NCBI GenBank assembly: GCA_938008535.1
Contig: CALLKF010000164.1
Coordinates: 10,409-74,408 of the forward strand
DNA length: 64,000 nt
Direction of reading: 5' to 3'
Source: an uncultured Saprospirales bacterium
GTDB lineage: Bacteria > Bacteroidota > Bacteroidia > Chitinophagales > JADIYW01
The notes under the pieces were generated by a model. The model searched no databases. It saw only the letters and a list, made by a program, of their open reading frames with translations, and had not been told where the DNA came from. Both the position numbers and the translations under genes were made by a program. Shown piece by piece: positions 52,464-61,545 of this stretch (positions are counted from its first letter, which is position 1; each line of letters starts with the position of its first letter).

Positions 52464-52736
52464 TTTTTAAATGTTTAATTAAATAGTTTCAGATGTAAGA
52501 AAAATAAAAAAACAGCATTTGTGTAAATAAATTTATGCGTGCATTTTCTCTCTTTTACTATTGAGATACACAAACCACACAAATTCCATAAATTTTTCTA
52601 AAAAAAATTAAAATTTAATATTGATAATAGATTTTATATTCTATTCCAAAAATAAATTCCATCATTTCCTTGCAAATTATCTTATGCTAATTTATGTTTG
52701 GCAAAATGCATCTACATTTAATTAAAATAAAAAAAC

Positions 52737-53600
52737 ATGGTAGCAACTGCATCAAAATTAAAAGTGCGCAACGTTCAATTCAATTTCGATAAAGTACAGA
52801 AACACTGGATTCTTAATAGTGCCATTGCCACGCACTTTGTAAATAGCATGCATGTGGTTTTTCCTGAAGGCGAAAAGTTTTTTGTGCGTAGCGTGCGTAA
52901 ATTTGCAAAAGATATTAAAGACGAAAATCTGAAAAAAGAAATAACTAGTTTCTGCGGACAAGAAGGTGTGCATGCGCGCGAGCACCAACGTTTTTGGCAA
53001 GTAATGGAAGAACAAAATCTGCAACCCAATTGGTTTGCGAACTTCTTGAAAACAACTGCTTTTTCCGGAAAATACAGCTATGAAAATATCAGCACTTCGT
53101 TACTAAATAAAATACAACCTCGTTTAGGCGACAAGTTCGGACTATCAGTAACTACTGCATTGGAGCACTATACAGCCATTTTGGCAAATGCATTATTTCA
53201 CGAACCAATTGCCAATAACGATCATATTGCGCCGCAAATGTTGGAGTTGCTACATTGGCATGCTTCAGAAGAAATTAAACATAAAGCAGTTTGTTTTGAT
53301 GTATTAAAAGAAGTAGATGATAGTTATATTTTGCGCATTTCTGGAATGGGTTTGGCGACCATTTTACTTTGGAATTATTTGGCAATCGGACAAATTTATT
53401 TTATTGCAAAAGACAAAGATAAGAGCATTATTAAAATGCCTATTGAAAGTTACATGCTGCTAAAAACGATTGTTTTTGGTGAAATTGGAAAAGGATTATC
53501 CAAAAATTTATTGAGTTATTTTAAAAAAGATTTTCATCCAAATGATATCGACGATCGTTATTTAATTGATAATTTCTTTAAGGATAAAAGCTATGCCTAA
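52737..53600 (+). CDS. Metal-dependent hydrolase, PF10118-type
   Basis: 287 residues with the predicted metal-dependent hydrolase signature: FCGQEGVHAREHQRFWQVM (about 75-93), ALEHYTAILANALF and LLHWHASEEIKHKAVCFDVL. These supply the His/Glu-rich ligands of a ferritin-like helical bundle. The substrate is unknown; some relatives are involved in sterol or phospholipid metabolism. The start ATG at 52737 is preceded by an AT-rich spacer. Confidence 0.83.
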   Translation: MVATASKLKVRNVQFNFDKVQKHWILNSAIATHFVNSMHVVFPEGEKFFVRSVRKFAKDIKDENLKKEITSFCGQEGVHAREHQRFWQVMEEQNLQPNWFANFLKTTAFSGKYSYENISTSLLNKIQPRLGDKFGLSVTTALEHYTAILANALFHEPIANNDHIAPQMLELLHWHASEEIKHKAVCFDVLKEVDDSYILRISGMGLATILLWNYLAIGQIYFIAKDKDKSIIKMPIESYMLLKTIVFGEIGKGLSKNLLSYFKKDFHPNDIDDRYLIDNFFKDKSYA

Positions 53601-53666
53601 TCCTGGTTTAGTAAATAAATCAAAACACTATTTGCAAATTGGAATAGTATTTGATATATTTATTCT

Positions 53667-54053
53667 ATGAAAAAGTTATTTTACTTTATTCTTGCGAGTG
53701 TATTGCTTTCAGCATGCACACAAGTTCCAATAGGCAATGGAAACAATAATCCATCGAACGGACAACGTATAAAAGCAAAAGTGATTCGTATTACTTGCGC
53801 TACAACAGTTGTTCAAATCTTGGATAGTAATTTCTATAGTTTAGGTGAAACATGGACTGTAAACGGAACATCAACCACATACGAACATGTTGCCGTGGTT
53901 TCTAACAAATGCGAATTTCCAGCGAATTTAACAGAAGGAAGTGAATTTTACTTTAAACAAATCAACGAAGCAGACGCCAATAACGATTGTGCAGTTTGTA
54001 TGATGTATGATTTTCCACCTAGCAAAGGTATATTTCTGAAAGTTGTTCAATAA
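53667..54053 (+). CDS. Hypothetical lipoprotein, 128 residues
   Basis: Signal peptide with lipobox (LLSAC, Cys17), then a short Asn/Gly linker and a small beta-rich domain containing three or four Cys residues (RITCATTVVQIL; SNKCEFP; NDCAVCMMYDFP). No named family is recognised. It is 15 bp upstream of the dihaem cytochrome and possibly co-transcribed, so it may be a partner in the envelope. Confidence 0.65.
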   Translation: MKKLFYFILASVLLSACTQVPIGNGNNNPSNGQRIKAKVIRITCATTVVQILDSNFYSLGETWTVNGTSTTYEHVAVVSNKCEFPANLTEGSEFYFKQINEADANNDCAVCMMYDFPPSKGIFLKVVQ

Positions 54054-54068
54054 TTTAAAGCTTCTACT

Positions 54069-54422
54069 ATGCACCAAAAAAAAATTGTTGTTTCCATTTT
54101 AATAATTGTATCTGTTTTTGCGTTACAATCATTTAATGTAAAAAAAGATAAAGTACGCAATTTACAAGTTTTACCTAAAGATATTTCTGATGATGATTTA
54201 GATAAAATAATGGACACCTATTGTGAATCACTAAATGTAAAATGCAATTTCTGTCACGTGAAAGGTGACATGGCTTCTGATGAAAAAGAAGACAAAAAAA
54301 TTACGCGTAAAATGATGGTGATGGCCAACGAAATCAACGAAAAATATTTTGGAAAAGATTCAGGAACTGTTGGTTGTATGACTTGTCACAACGGCAAGAA
54401 AAATCCATCAGACATGAAGTAA
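54069..54422 (+). CDS. Small periplasmic c-type cytochrome with two haem motifs
   Basis: 117 residues. An N-terminal hydrophobic segment (about 6-20) serves as signal or anchor. Two CXXCH haem-binding motifs occur: CNFCH (about 58-62) and CMTCH (about 101-105), with intervening Lys-rich helices. It resembles the small photosynthetic-reaction-centre-like cytochrome subunits found in Bacteroidota. It likely transfers electrons in the periplasm, partner unknown. A perfect hairpin terminator follows. Confidence 0.85.
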   Translation: MHQKKIVVSILIIVSVFALQSFNVKKDKVRNLQVLPKDISDDDLDKIMDTYCESLNVKCNFCHVKGDMASDEKEDKKITRKMMVMANEINEKYFGKDSGTVGCMTCHNGKKNPSDMK

Positions 54423-54434
54423 ATACATAAAAAG

Positions 54435-54470
54435 AGAAGCCATCATAATAATTAAGATGGCTTCTTATTT
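54435..54470 (+). terminator. Intrinsic terminator of the cytochrome gene
   Basis: A perfect 10-bp stem (AGAAGCCATC, 54435-54444, with GATGGCTTCT, 54456-54465), an 11-base loop and a T-rich tail. Confidence 0.88.
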
Positions 54471-54495
54471 TATATATGCGAAATACCAATAAAGT

Positions 54496-56313
54496 CTACC
54501 AGTTTACCGATTTCAAATCATTTAGAATTTTCGCTTCTTCAATAGAAATATTACCATCCAAATTAGCTACTTTTTCCATCTGAGCAATAATTTTTTCTTT
54601 CTTCTTAGGATTTTCAGGCATGCGAATCACAAGCTCTTTCTGTTTTGCCATATCTAATAAACCTTGTAATTTATCAGTGCTGTAATTCCATTTTTTGGCG
54701 ATTGAATTGGCGTAATCCATTTCTTCTTTTGCAAAAACACCATCTGCTGCAATCGTTACCATCATGTTGTTAAATGCATAATCGCGCACATCATACAATT
54801 CATCCAAATCATCTAGTTTTTTATTGTTTGCTAAAGTTGGTGCATCTGTTTTTTTCCAGGTTTCATACTCAGCAGCAGTCATCCATTCCGAAATAATCCA
54901 TTCAAATTCGGTACTATTTAATTGTGCAGTGCAATATGTACATTTGGTGTCAACCGTATCTTTTATTGGCGCACCGCAATTTGGACAACTGTGTGCATAC
55001 AGCGAACCTTTAGGCATTTGTGCATTTATATTTCTACTTAAAATAAGAACTTCATTTTGAGAAGTAATCACATTTTCGAATGTTGGTTTGTCAGGATTTG
55101 CTATAAAGATGCGTTGCTGTGAACGTTTCAATGCCAATACAATATTGTCTTTATTATCTTTTTGAAAATAATCAAACGAAGTAACATGATTTAGATACAA
55201 ACGGAAAAATAAATAGTTTGGTTCGGTTTTGATTTTACTTTCAATTTTTGCATACAAATTATCAGCAACAAAACGACGTGCTGTTTCTGGTTTTTTAAGC
55301 ATAAATGCAGTCATCATTTGCATGTAACCATTGCTGGCTTTATCTTCTAAATTTTGTAACGAAAAGTCGTTTTTGTTTTTAATTTGCGATAAAATTCGTT
55401 GCGCAAATTTTCCTTGTTTTTCAAATTTAGAATTAGAATTTAAGTAATCATCTGCTTGTGTAATTTCTGCTAAAACCCAATCGTAATCACCTAAATAAGT
55501 AATCGTAGAACAGTAAGGACAACGAGCCGTTTCGCCACCGTTTGCAGGTAATTGGCCTCCACAATTTGGACAATTATTGCTGTGATAAATGTCTTTTTCT
55601 TTAACACCAGATTTTTTAATAAACGACCAATATTCAGTTAAACTACTAGGTCCACCATCGTTGAGTTGCGTATATTTTCCGCTTTCAAAACCATCATACA
55701 TCGTGTATTGAATGCCAACATGCAAAATATCAAACACACCATCCGTTTCTACATCATCAATAAAAACGTTATGAATATTGATGTCAGAAATTTCGTTCGT
55801 TTGATCAATTTGCTTCATCATTAAAAACTGCGTATTAAAACGCTGATACATACCATCTGAAATCCACTTTCGCACAGAAGATAAATCTTGTAACATCCAG
55901 GCATTTTGAATTTCTTTAAACGAAGTGCGTACTTTTTCTTTAAATAAACTGACGTTAAAATCAGTATTTTTTGAGACGAAACTTTGAGGTAACGTTATAT
56001 CTTTTTTTGATGCACTATAACTTGAAGTTGGAATGCTGTTTAAACCACTTGACGCTTGAGATGTTTTATAGAAATAATAAATCGCTGCAGCAATAATTAC
56101 CAAAACTATTACATTTATAGGAAATGGTAAACGCCAAATAATTTCAAATAAAATACGAATAATCCAAAATATAATTTCACCACCACCGCTTCCACCGCCA
56201 TCACCACCACCGCTTGAGCCACCACCACCACCGCCTGCAGCAGCAAAAATGTAAACTGTAAGTAGCGAAAATAAAAGAAAAGAAAAAAGTTTTTTCAAGT
56301 GTTGGTTTTTCAT
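54496..56313 (-). CDS. Tim44-like membrane protein with two zinc ribbons and TerB-like C-terminus
   Basis: 605 residues. The signal/anchor at 1-25 is followed by a Gly/Ser-rich run (25-45) and a membrane helix (about 60-82). Then two Tim44-like domains (about 120-245 and 320-440) are each followed by a CxxC...CxxC zinc ribbon (Cys248/251/265/268; Cys443/446/458/461). Residues about 505-600 resemble a TerB-like tellurite-resistance domain (AADGVFAKEEMDYANSIAKKW; NLDGNISIEEAKIL). The duplicated Tim44-ribbon layout suggests a docking or sensing role at the membrane. Function is not established. Confidence 0.82.
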   Translation of the reverse strand: MKNQHLKKLFSFLLFSLLTVYIFAAAGGGGGGSSGGGDGGGSGGGEIIFWIIRILFEIIWRLPFPINVIVLVIIAAAIYYFYKTSQASSGLNSIPTSSYSASKKDITLPQSFVSKNTDFNVSLFKEKVRTSFKEIQNAWMLQDLSSVRKWISDGMYQRFNTQFLMMKQIDQTNEISDINIHNVFIDDVETDGVFDILHVGIQYTMYDGFESGKYTQLNDGGPSSLTEYWSFIKKSGVKEKDIYHSNNCPNCGGQLPANGGETARCPYCSTITYLGDYDWVLAEITQADDYLNSNSKFEKQGKFAQRILSQIKNKNDFSLQNLEDKASNGYMQMMTAFMLKKPETARRFVADNLYAKIESKIKTEPNYLFFRLYLNHVTSFDYFQKDNKDNIVLALKRSQQRIFIANPDKPTFENVITSQNEVLILSRNINAQMPKGSLYAHSCPNCGAPIKDTVDTKCTYCTAQLNSTEFEWIISEWMTAAEYETWKKTDAPTLANNKKLDDLDELYDVRDYAFNNMMVTIAADGVFAKEEMDYANSIAKKWNYSTDKLQGLLDMAKQKELVIRMPENPKKKEKIIAQMEKVANLDGNISIEEAKILNDLKSVNW

Positions 56314-56396
56314 CAGCTGGTTTTGTTGTATAAATATAAAAAATTAAAAATTAGTTCCATTGTTAAAAAACAGAAAATGGTTTAATAAATATCTAA

Positions 56397-56404
56397 TAAC
56401 TTTG
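56397..56404 (+). promoter_or_regulatory. -7 box for the methyltransferase gene, implying a leaderless mRNA
   Basis: TAACTTTG matches TAnnTTTG and ends just 4 nt before the ATG at 56409, so transcription should begin at or next to the start codon. No TTG is seen at the -33 spacing. Confidence 0.5.
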
Positions 56405-56408
56405 CGCT

Positions 56409-57110
56409 ATGCAAAATGGCAAACTTTATTTAATTCCAATTGTGTTAGCAGAAAATGCAATACACACGATTCCAGCTTTCACTAAAGAAATTATTGAGAA
56501 TACAAATTTTTATATCGTAGAAAATTTAAAAACGGCAAGACGATTTATTAAATCTATTTATAAAGAAAAAAATATTGACGAATGTACTTTCTTAGAATTA
56601 GACAAACACAGTAATTACAAGTTTGATGAAAATTTTCTGAATGAAGTTTTTAATGGAAATAACATTGGTTTGATGAGTGAAGCAGGTACACCTTGCATTG
56701 CAGATCCAGGAAATAAGGTTGTTGAAGTGGCACATGAATTGGAAATTGAAGTGGTGCCGTTATCTGGACCAAGTTCTATTTTATTGGCGTTGATGGCAAG
56801 CGGTTTCAACGGACAGCAGTTTACATTTAATGGTTATTTGCCAATTGAAGCGAGAGAGCGAAAAGATAAAATGCTACAAATGGAAAGTTATGCTAAAAAG
56901 TATAGCACACAAATTTTTATGGATACACCTTATCGAAATCAACGATTATTAGAAGATTTGATTCTGACCTTGAAATTTGATACGATGTTGTGTATTGCAT
57001 GCAATATCACGGCAAAAGATGAAATTATAAAAACGTTGCCGATGGCTGAATGGAAAAAAAGAAAGATCGATTTGAATAAAAAACCAGCAATCTTTATTTT
57101 AGGAAAATAA
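56409..57110 (+). CDS. Tetrapyrrole-methylase-family SAM methyltransferase (RsmI-like)
   Basis: 233 residues. Close to RsmI/YraL, which methylates the 2'-O of C1402 in 16S rRNA. The diagnostic segments are GLMSEAGTPCIADPGNKVVEVAH (about 78-100) and PLSGPSSILLALMASGFNGQQFTFNGYLP (about 118-146). It is shorter at the C-terminus than canonical RsmI, and the N-terminal AENAIHTIP differs from RsmI's. Bacteroidota often carry both RsmI and this paralogue, so the rRNA target is uncertain. It converges with the iron-sulfur assembly gene (1-bp gap). Confidence 0.85.
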   Translation: MQNGKLYLIPIVLAENAIHTIPAFTKEIIENTNFYIVENLKTARRFIKSIYKEKNIDECTFLELDKHSNYKFDENFLNEVFNGNNIGLMSEAGTPCIADPGNKVVEVAHELEIEVVPLSGPSSILLALMASGFNGQQFTFNGYLPIEARERKDKMLQMESYAKKYSTQIFMDTPYRNQRLLEDLILTLKFDTMLCIACNITAKDEIIKTLPMAEWKKRKIDLNKKPAIFILGK

Positions 57111-57111
57111 A

Positions 57112-57438
57112 TTATAAACTAAAGCTTTCGCCGCAGCTGCAAGTTCTTGAAGCGTTTGGATTGTTGAAGTAAAAACCTTTTCCGTTCAAACCTTCTGAAA
57201 AATCTAATTCGGTACCTAATAAATATAAAATACTTTTTGGATCAACAACTAACTTGATACCTTTGTCTTCAAATACTTCGTCATTTTTAGTTAATTCAGT
57301 ATCAAATTTCATATCGTAACTTAAACCACTGCAACCACCACTGGTTACAGAAACACGCACGAAATGGTCTGGTGAAAGATGATCATCTTTCCATATTTTT
57401 TCAACGCGCTCTTTTGCTTTCTCTGAGATGAATATCAT
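57112..57438 (-). CDS. A-type iron-sulfur cluster carrier (IscA/ErpA/HesB family)
   Basis: 108 residues. The three conserved cysteines are visible: GGCSGLSYDM (Cys34) and RTCSCGESF (Cys102, Cys104). The family carries 2Fe-2S or 4Fe-4S clusters to apo-proteins. FSEGLNGKGFYFNNPNA is the other signature. No isc or suf genes are adjacent. It is followed on the same strand, 85 bp upstream, by serS. Confidence 0.93.
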   Translation of the reverse strand: MIFISEKAKERVEKIWKDDHLSPDHFVRVSVTSGGCSGLSYDMKFDTELTKNDEVFEDKGIKLVVDPKSILYLLGTELDFSEGLNGKGFYFNNPNASRTCSCGESFSL

Positions 57439-57523
57439 GGTTTAGTATTGAGTATTTAGTAATTCGTACAACGATTCGATATAATCGATAACAAAAATAT
57501 TAAATGGAAAGTTCATTTTCGCA

Positions 57524-58795
57524 TTACGAAATCGTTTCAAACTTTGTGTACGGCACCAACGCTTTCGGAATTTTGATACCATTTTCAGTTTGATGATTTT
57601 CCAGTAAACTGGCAACAATTCGTGGTAACGCCAACGCGCTGCCATTTAATGTATGCGCCAGTGCTTTTTTATTTTCAGCATCTTTAATACGTAATTTTAA
57701 GCGGTTTGCCTGGAAAGTTTCAAAGTTAGAAACAGAACTTACTTCTAACCAACGCTCTTGCGCCGCAGAATATACTTCAAAATCATAGGTTAACGCAGAT
57801 GTAAAAGACATATCGCCACCACACAAACGCAAAATTCGGTAAGGCAATTCCAACGCTTGCAACAAACCTTCTACATGTTTTAACATTTCTTCTAAAGCAG
57901 TATAAGAATTTTCCGGCTTTTCGATGCGCACAATTTCCACTTTATCAAACTGGTGCAAACGATTCAAGCCACGCACATCTTTGCCGTAGCTACCAGCTTC
58001 ACGACGAAAACATGGTGTGTAGCCAGTATTTTTTATCGGCAAATTTCTTTCATCTAAAATTTCATCTCTGTAAATATTAGTAATAGGAACTTCTGCAGTT
58101 GGAATTAAATATAAATTGTCAGTTGCATCATGATACATTTGACCATCTTTATCAGGCAAATTTCCAGTTGCGAAAGCTGAATCTTCATTTACCATATGTG
58201 GCACTTGCACTTCTACATAGCCAGCTTCAATTGCTTTATCTAAGAAGAAAGAAATTAACGCGCGTTGCAACGCAGCACCTTTGCCTTTATAAACTGGAAA
58301 ACCAGCACCTGTAATTTTATTGCCTAATTCAAAATCTATTAAATCGTATTTTTTTGCCAAATCCCAATGTGGAACAGCTTTTTCATGTAGTTTCGGAAAT
58401 TCTGTTACTGAAAAAACAACTTCATTTTCTTCTGGTGAAATGCCTTTTGGAACAGATGAATGTGGGAAATTTGGAAGCGTTACTAATTTTTCAAAAATTT
58501 GAGATTCGAGATTTGAAATTTGAGATTCTAATTTATCAGCTTCTTCTTTAATCGTTGCAATATTATTTTTAGCAAATTCAGCTTCTTCTTTTTTGCCATC
58601 TTTCATTAGCATTCCAATTTCCTTTGAAATAGAATTTCTTTGTGCTAAAAAATCATCTAATTTTGATTTGATTGATTTACGTTCATCATCTAATGCAATA
58701 ATTTCATCTACAAACTGAATATCTTTAAAACGCTTGTGTGCTAAACGTTCTTTTGCAAATGCTGTGTCTTTTCTAAGCTGGTCAATAGTTAACAT
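57524..58795 (-). CDS. serS: Seryl-tRNA synthetase
   Basis: 423 residues from Met at 58795 (MLTIDQLRKDTAF). The frame is open 22 codons further upstream with a hydrophobic, AT-rich stretch, which is not part of the family. Residues 1-110 are the coiled-coil arm that grips the tRNA-Ser variable arm. The class II catalytic core has motif 2 (PCFRREAGSYGKDVRGLNRLHQFDKVE) and motif 3 (LNGSALALPRIVASLLENHQ). It charges tRNA-Ser with serine. A -7 box lies at 58814-58821. Confidence 0.97.
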   Translation of the reverse strand: MLTIDQLRKDTAFAKERLAHKRFKDIQFVDEIIALDDERKSIKSKLDDFLAQRNSISKEIGMLMKDGKKEEAEFAKNNIATIKEEADKLESQISNLESQIFEKLVTLPNFPHSSVPKGISPEENEVVFSVTEFPKLHEKAVPHWDLAKKYDLIDFELGNKITGAGFPVYKGKGAALQRALISFFLDKAIEAGYVEVQVPHMVNEDSAFATGNLPDKDGQMYHDATDNLYLIPTAEVPITNIYRDEILDERNLPIKNTGYTPCFRREAGSYGKDVRGLNRLHQFDKVEIVRIEKPENSYTALEEMLKHVEGLLQALELPYRILRLCGGDMSFTSALTYDFEVYSAAQERWLEVSSVSNFETFQANRLKLRIKDAENKKALAHTLNGSALALPRIVASLLENHQTENGIKIPKALVPYTKFETIS

Positions 58796-58813
58796 AAATA
58801 GTGAATTGTGCAA

Positions 58814-58821
58814 CAAATATA
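58814..58821 (-). promoter_or_regulatory. -7 box for serS
   Basis: CAAATATA (TATATTTG on the minus strand) ends 18 nt upstream of the serS ATG and matches TAnnTTTG. Confidence 0.45.
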
Positions 58822-59026
58822 GATAATTAGCAAAAAATGTAGCTAAATACAGCGTTAGCAATAGATTACTTTTTAAAAAAAATGTAAAAAACTATTGGAT
58901 TTCTGAAAATAATCGTTTATTTGCATTATCAACCAATATTTCCACGCGTTGTATTGTGTTTCAACAAACAAATTTTGTATCCATTCATTTAATAGTTTCC
59001 AATTCTCAACTTAAATAGTTCGACGT

Positions 59027-60751
59027 ATGTACGATATTTCCATCTTAACTGATATGTTATTGCCTGAATTGAAAGAAGCAGCTGAAAAGTTGTTAATTCC
59101 AAAAGCAAAAATAGCAAAATCTAAGAAACCTGAATTAATAGATCTTATTTTAAAAATGCAAGAAATGAATGAAACTGATGTGGTAGAAACCACAAACGAA
59201 ACTATTGTAAATATTGCAGATAACGAGGCAATTATAACAAACGAAACAATAGCAAAAACAGAAATAGTAGCTGAAAACAATACAACTGCTGAAATAAAAA
59301 AAGAGCGTATTCGTATTCCACGTAAAACTGTTGAAAAAGTGGTTCCAATCAAAAAAGAAAATCCATTTTCTGATAGAAATGCCATGAATGCTGAGTTTGC
59401 AAAAGAAAACATGCATGCAAAACCAACTCCAAAAGAGTTTGTAAAACCTAAAAAAGAAGACCAACCAACTTTTATTGCTGAAGAAAACAACAACAACGAT
59501 AATCATAATACCAGCAACCACAACCAAGAATATAACAATAACAACCAAGTAAATCAACAAAACCAACAAGAGTCTGAGAATAATAACTTTCCAGTACAAG
59601 AAGAAAGAGAAAAAAAACCAGAATTTAATGTTGATTTAGATGGTGTTATTTTAGGTGAAGGTGTTTTGGAAATTATTCCAGAAGGTTATGGGTTTTTACG
59701 TTCATCAGACTATAATTACCTATCATCACCAGATGATGTGTATGTTTCTCCGTCGCAAATTAAATTAATTGGACTAAAAACTGGTGATACAATCGTTGGT
59801 GCAATTCGTCCACCAAAAGAAGGCGAAAAATATTTCGCTTTGTTGCGTGTAGAATCTATCAACGGAAAAACACCGCAAGAAATCAGAGACAGAATTCCAT
59901 TTGATTATTTAACACCTTTATTTCCACAGGAAAAATTAGATCTATTTCAAGATGCGACTAACTATTCAACGCGTGTTGTGGATTTATTTACGCCAATTGG
60001 AAAAGGTCAACGTGGTATGATTGTGGCGCAACCGAAAACTGGTAAAACCATGTTGTTAAAAGATATTGCTAATTCTATCGCAAAAAATCATCCTGAAGTA
60101 TATTTAATTATTTTGCTGATTGATGAAAGACCAGAAGAAGTAACAGATATGCAACGCAGTGTAAATGCTGAAGTAGTAGCTTCTACGTTTGATGAACCTG
60201 CAGACCGACACGTGAAAGTGGCAAGTATTGTATTGCAAAAAGCAAAACGTTTGGTAGAATGTGGCCACGATGTAGTAATTTTATTAGATTCAATTACTCG
60301 TTTAGCGCGTGCATATAACACGGTTGCACCATCGTCAGGTAAAGTATTATCAGGTGGTGTGGAAGCAAACGCATTACACAAACCAAAACAATTTTTTGGC
60401 GCAGCGCGTAATATCGAAAATGGTGGTTCATTAACCATTATTGCAACTGCATTAACTGATACAGGTTCAAAAATGGACGAAGTAATTTTCGAAGAATTTA
60501 AAGGAACTGGAAATATGGAATTGCAGTTAGATAGAAAATTATCAAACAAACGTATTTTTCCGGCAATTGATGTGGTTTCGTCTTCAACCAGACGCGATGA
60601 TTTGTTGTTAGATAAAGAAACCTTACATAAAATGTGGGTTTTACGCAACCATTTAGCGGATATGAATGCTGAAGAATCGATGAAATTCTTATTGCAACAA
60701 ATGAAAGGAACACGCAACAACGAAGAGTTTTTGTTGACGATGAATAGATAA
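59027..60751 (+). CDS. rho: Transcription termination factor Rho, with Asn/Gln-rich insertion
   Basis: 574 residues. A hexameric RNA-DNA helicase that ends transcription. The N-terminal Rho-N helix (LTDMLLPELKEAAEKLL...KPELIDLILKMQE, 7-47) is followed by a long low-complexity linker, Asn/Gln-rich at about 160-192 (NNNNDNHNTSNHNQEYNNNN). Then come the OB primary RNA site (EIIPEGYGFLRSSDYNYLSSPDDVYVS) and the ATPase core (Walker A QPKTGKTMLL at about 343, DERPEEVTDMQR, VVILLDSITRLARAYN). The insertion is about 150 residues beyond the E. coli 419-residue protein. Bacteroidota Rho proteins often have such linkers. Confidence 0.95.
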   Translation: MYDISILTDMLLPELKEAAEKLLIPKAKIAKSKKPELIDLILKMQEMNETDVVETTNETIVNIADNEAIITNETIAKTEIVAENNTTAEIKKERIRIPRKTVEKVVPIKKENPFSDRNAMNAEFAKENMHAKPTPKEFVKPKKEDQPTFIAEENNNNDNHNTSNHNQEYNNNNQVNQQNQQESENNNFPVQEEREKKPEFNVDLDGVILGEGVLEIIPEGYGFLRSSDYNYLSSPDDVYVSPSQIKLIGLKTGDTIVGAIRPPKEGEKYFALLRVESINGKTPQEIRDRIPFDYLTPLFPQEKLDLFQDATNYSTRVVDLFTPIGKGQRGMIVAQPKTGKTMLLKDIANSIAKNHPEVYLIILLIDERPEEVTDMQRSVNAEVVASTFDEPADRHVKVASIVLQKAKRLVECGHDVVILLDSITRLARAYNTVAPSSGKVLSGGVEANALHKPKQFFGAARNIENGGSLTIIATALTDTGSKMDEVIFEEFKGTGNMELQLDRKLSNKRIFPAIDVVSSSTRRDDLLLDKETLHKMWVLRNHLADMNAEESMKFLLQQMKGTRNNEEFLLTMNR

Positions 60752-60894
60752 TAATTGTAGAATTAGAGAATTTTAGACTTGTGAAATAGTTGAAAATCAC
60801 TGATTTTTACTTTTCTTAAAGGTTAAATTATTGATTTTCTGCTAAAAAAAAGCATTTTCAAATTATTTCATTTTCAAATTAGCTAATTAAATAC

Positions 60895-60902
60895 TATCTT
60901 TG
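60895..60902 (+). promoter_or_regulatory. -7 box of the rpmH-rnpA-yidD operon
   Basis: TATCTTTG, an exact TAnnTTTG match, lies 64 bp before the rpmH ATG. The region 20 bp upstream has no exact TTG. Confidence 0.5.
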
Positions 60903-60966
60903 CAGTCCGAATTTTAGGAATTCATTCTATAATTCAACCATTCATAATTCAAATAATTGAAATAAA

Positions 60967-61122
60967 ATGAAAAGAACGTTTCAGCCATCGGTAAGAAAAA
61001 GAAAGAACAAACACGGTTTCCGTGAACGTATGGCAACAAAAGGTGGTCGTGCAGTTTTGAACGCACGTAGAGCTAAAGGCAGAAAAAAATTATCTATTTC
61101 TGACGAAAGAAGAGGCAAATAA
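60967..61122 (+). CDS. rpmH: 50S ribosomal protein L34
   Basis: 51 codons, too short for many gene callers. The product (MKRTFQPSVRKRKNKHGFRE, then RMATKGGRAVLNARRAKGRKKL) matches L34 throughout, with a short C-terminal extension (SISDERRGK). L34 is a basic protein of the large subunit. It is the first gene of a conserved rpmH-rnpA-yidD run; its TAA (61120-61122) abuts or overlaps the likely start of rnpA. Confidence 0.97.
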   Translation: MKRTFQPSVRKRKNKHGFRERMATKGGRAVLNARRAKGRKKLSISDERRGK

Positions 61123-61142
61123 TCACTGAACAAGGTAGTCAT

Positions 61143-61520
61143 ATACGATTTACGTTCAGCAAAGATGAACGACTAAAAAGTAGAAAATTAATTGACGAAC
61201 TTTTTAGCGACAAAACTTTTGTACAAAACTCAACTGTAAGAATTTACTATAAATCAATAGAATTGAATTGCGCCTTTCCGGCGCAATTTGCATTTGCCAT
61301 TTCCAAGAAAATATTTCCTTTAGCAAAAGACAGAAACCGCATCAAACGACTGATGCGCGAAAGTGTGCGTTTGCAAAAGCCAGTTTTTTATCAATTATTA
61401 CAAGAAAAAAACAAACAACTTATTTTGTTACTTAGTTATCATTCAAAAAAAATGAGTGATTTTAAAGAAATAGATGAAAGCGTAACAAAGTTTTTAAACA
61501 AAGTTTTAAATGAACTATAA
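61143..61520 (+). CDS. rnpA: Ribonuclease P protein component, non-canonical start
   Basis: About 125 residues if translation starts at the ATA at 61143, giving RFTFSKDERLKSRKLIDELF, the expected RnpA N-terminus. An earlier ATC at 61122 overlaps the rpmH stop. No ATG, GTG or TTG is in frame between the preceding stop (61101-61103) and codon 41 (TTG, 61263), which is well inside the conserved domain. The RNP-protein core is complete: AFAISKKIFPLAKDRNRIKRLMRES carries the RNR RNA-binding motif. It assists the RNA subunit in 5' maturation of tRNAs. Its end overlaps an alternative yidD start by 11 nt. Confidence 0.85.
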   Translation: MRFTFSKDERLKSRKLIDELFSDKTFVQNSTVRIYYKSIELNCAFPAQFAFAISKKIFPLAKDRNRIKRLMRESVRLQKPVFYQLLQEKNKQLILLLSYHSKKMSDFKEIDESVTKFLNKVLNEL

Positions 61521-61545
61521 TGACATTTACAATGTTAAAATTACA

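Noticed and set aside
58796..58861. Longer serS start, adding 22 hydrophobic residues
   Set aside because: The extra stretch is AT-rich, not in the family, and would put a hydrophobic segment in front of a cytosolic enzyme. The -7 box also lies inside it.
60088..60720. A 210-residue open frame on the minus strand opposite rho
   Set aside because: It is wholly antisense to the conserved ATPase core of Rho and matches no family.
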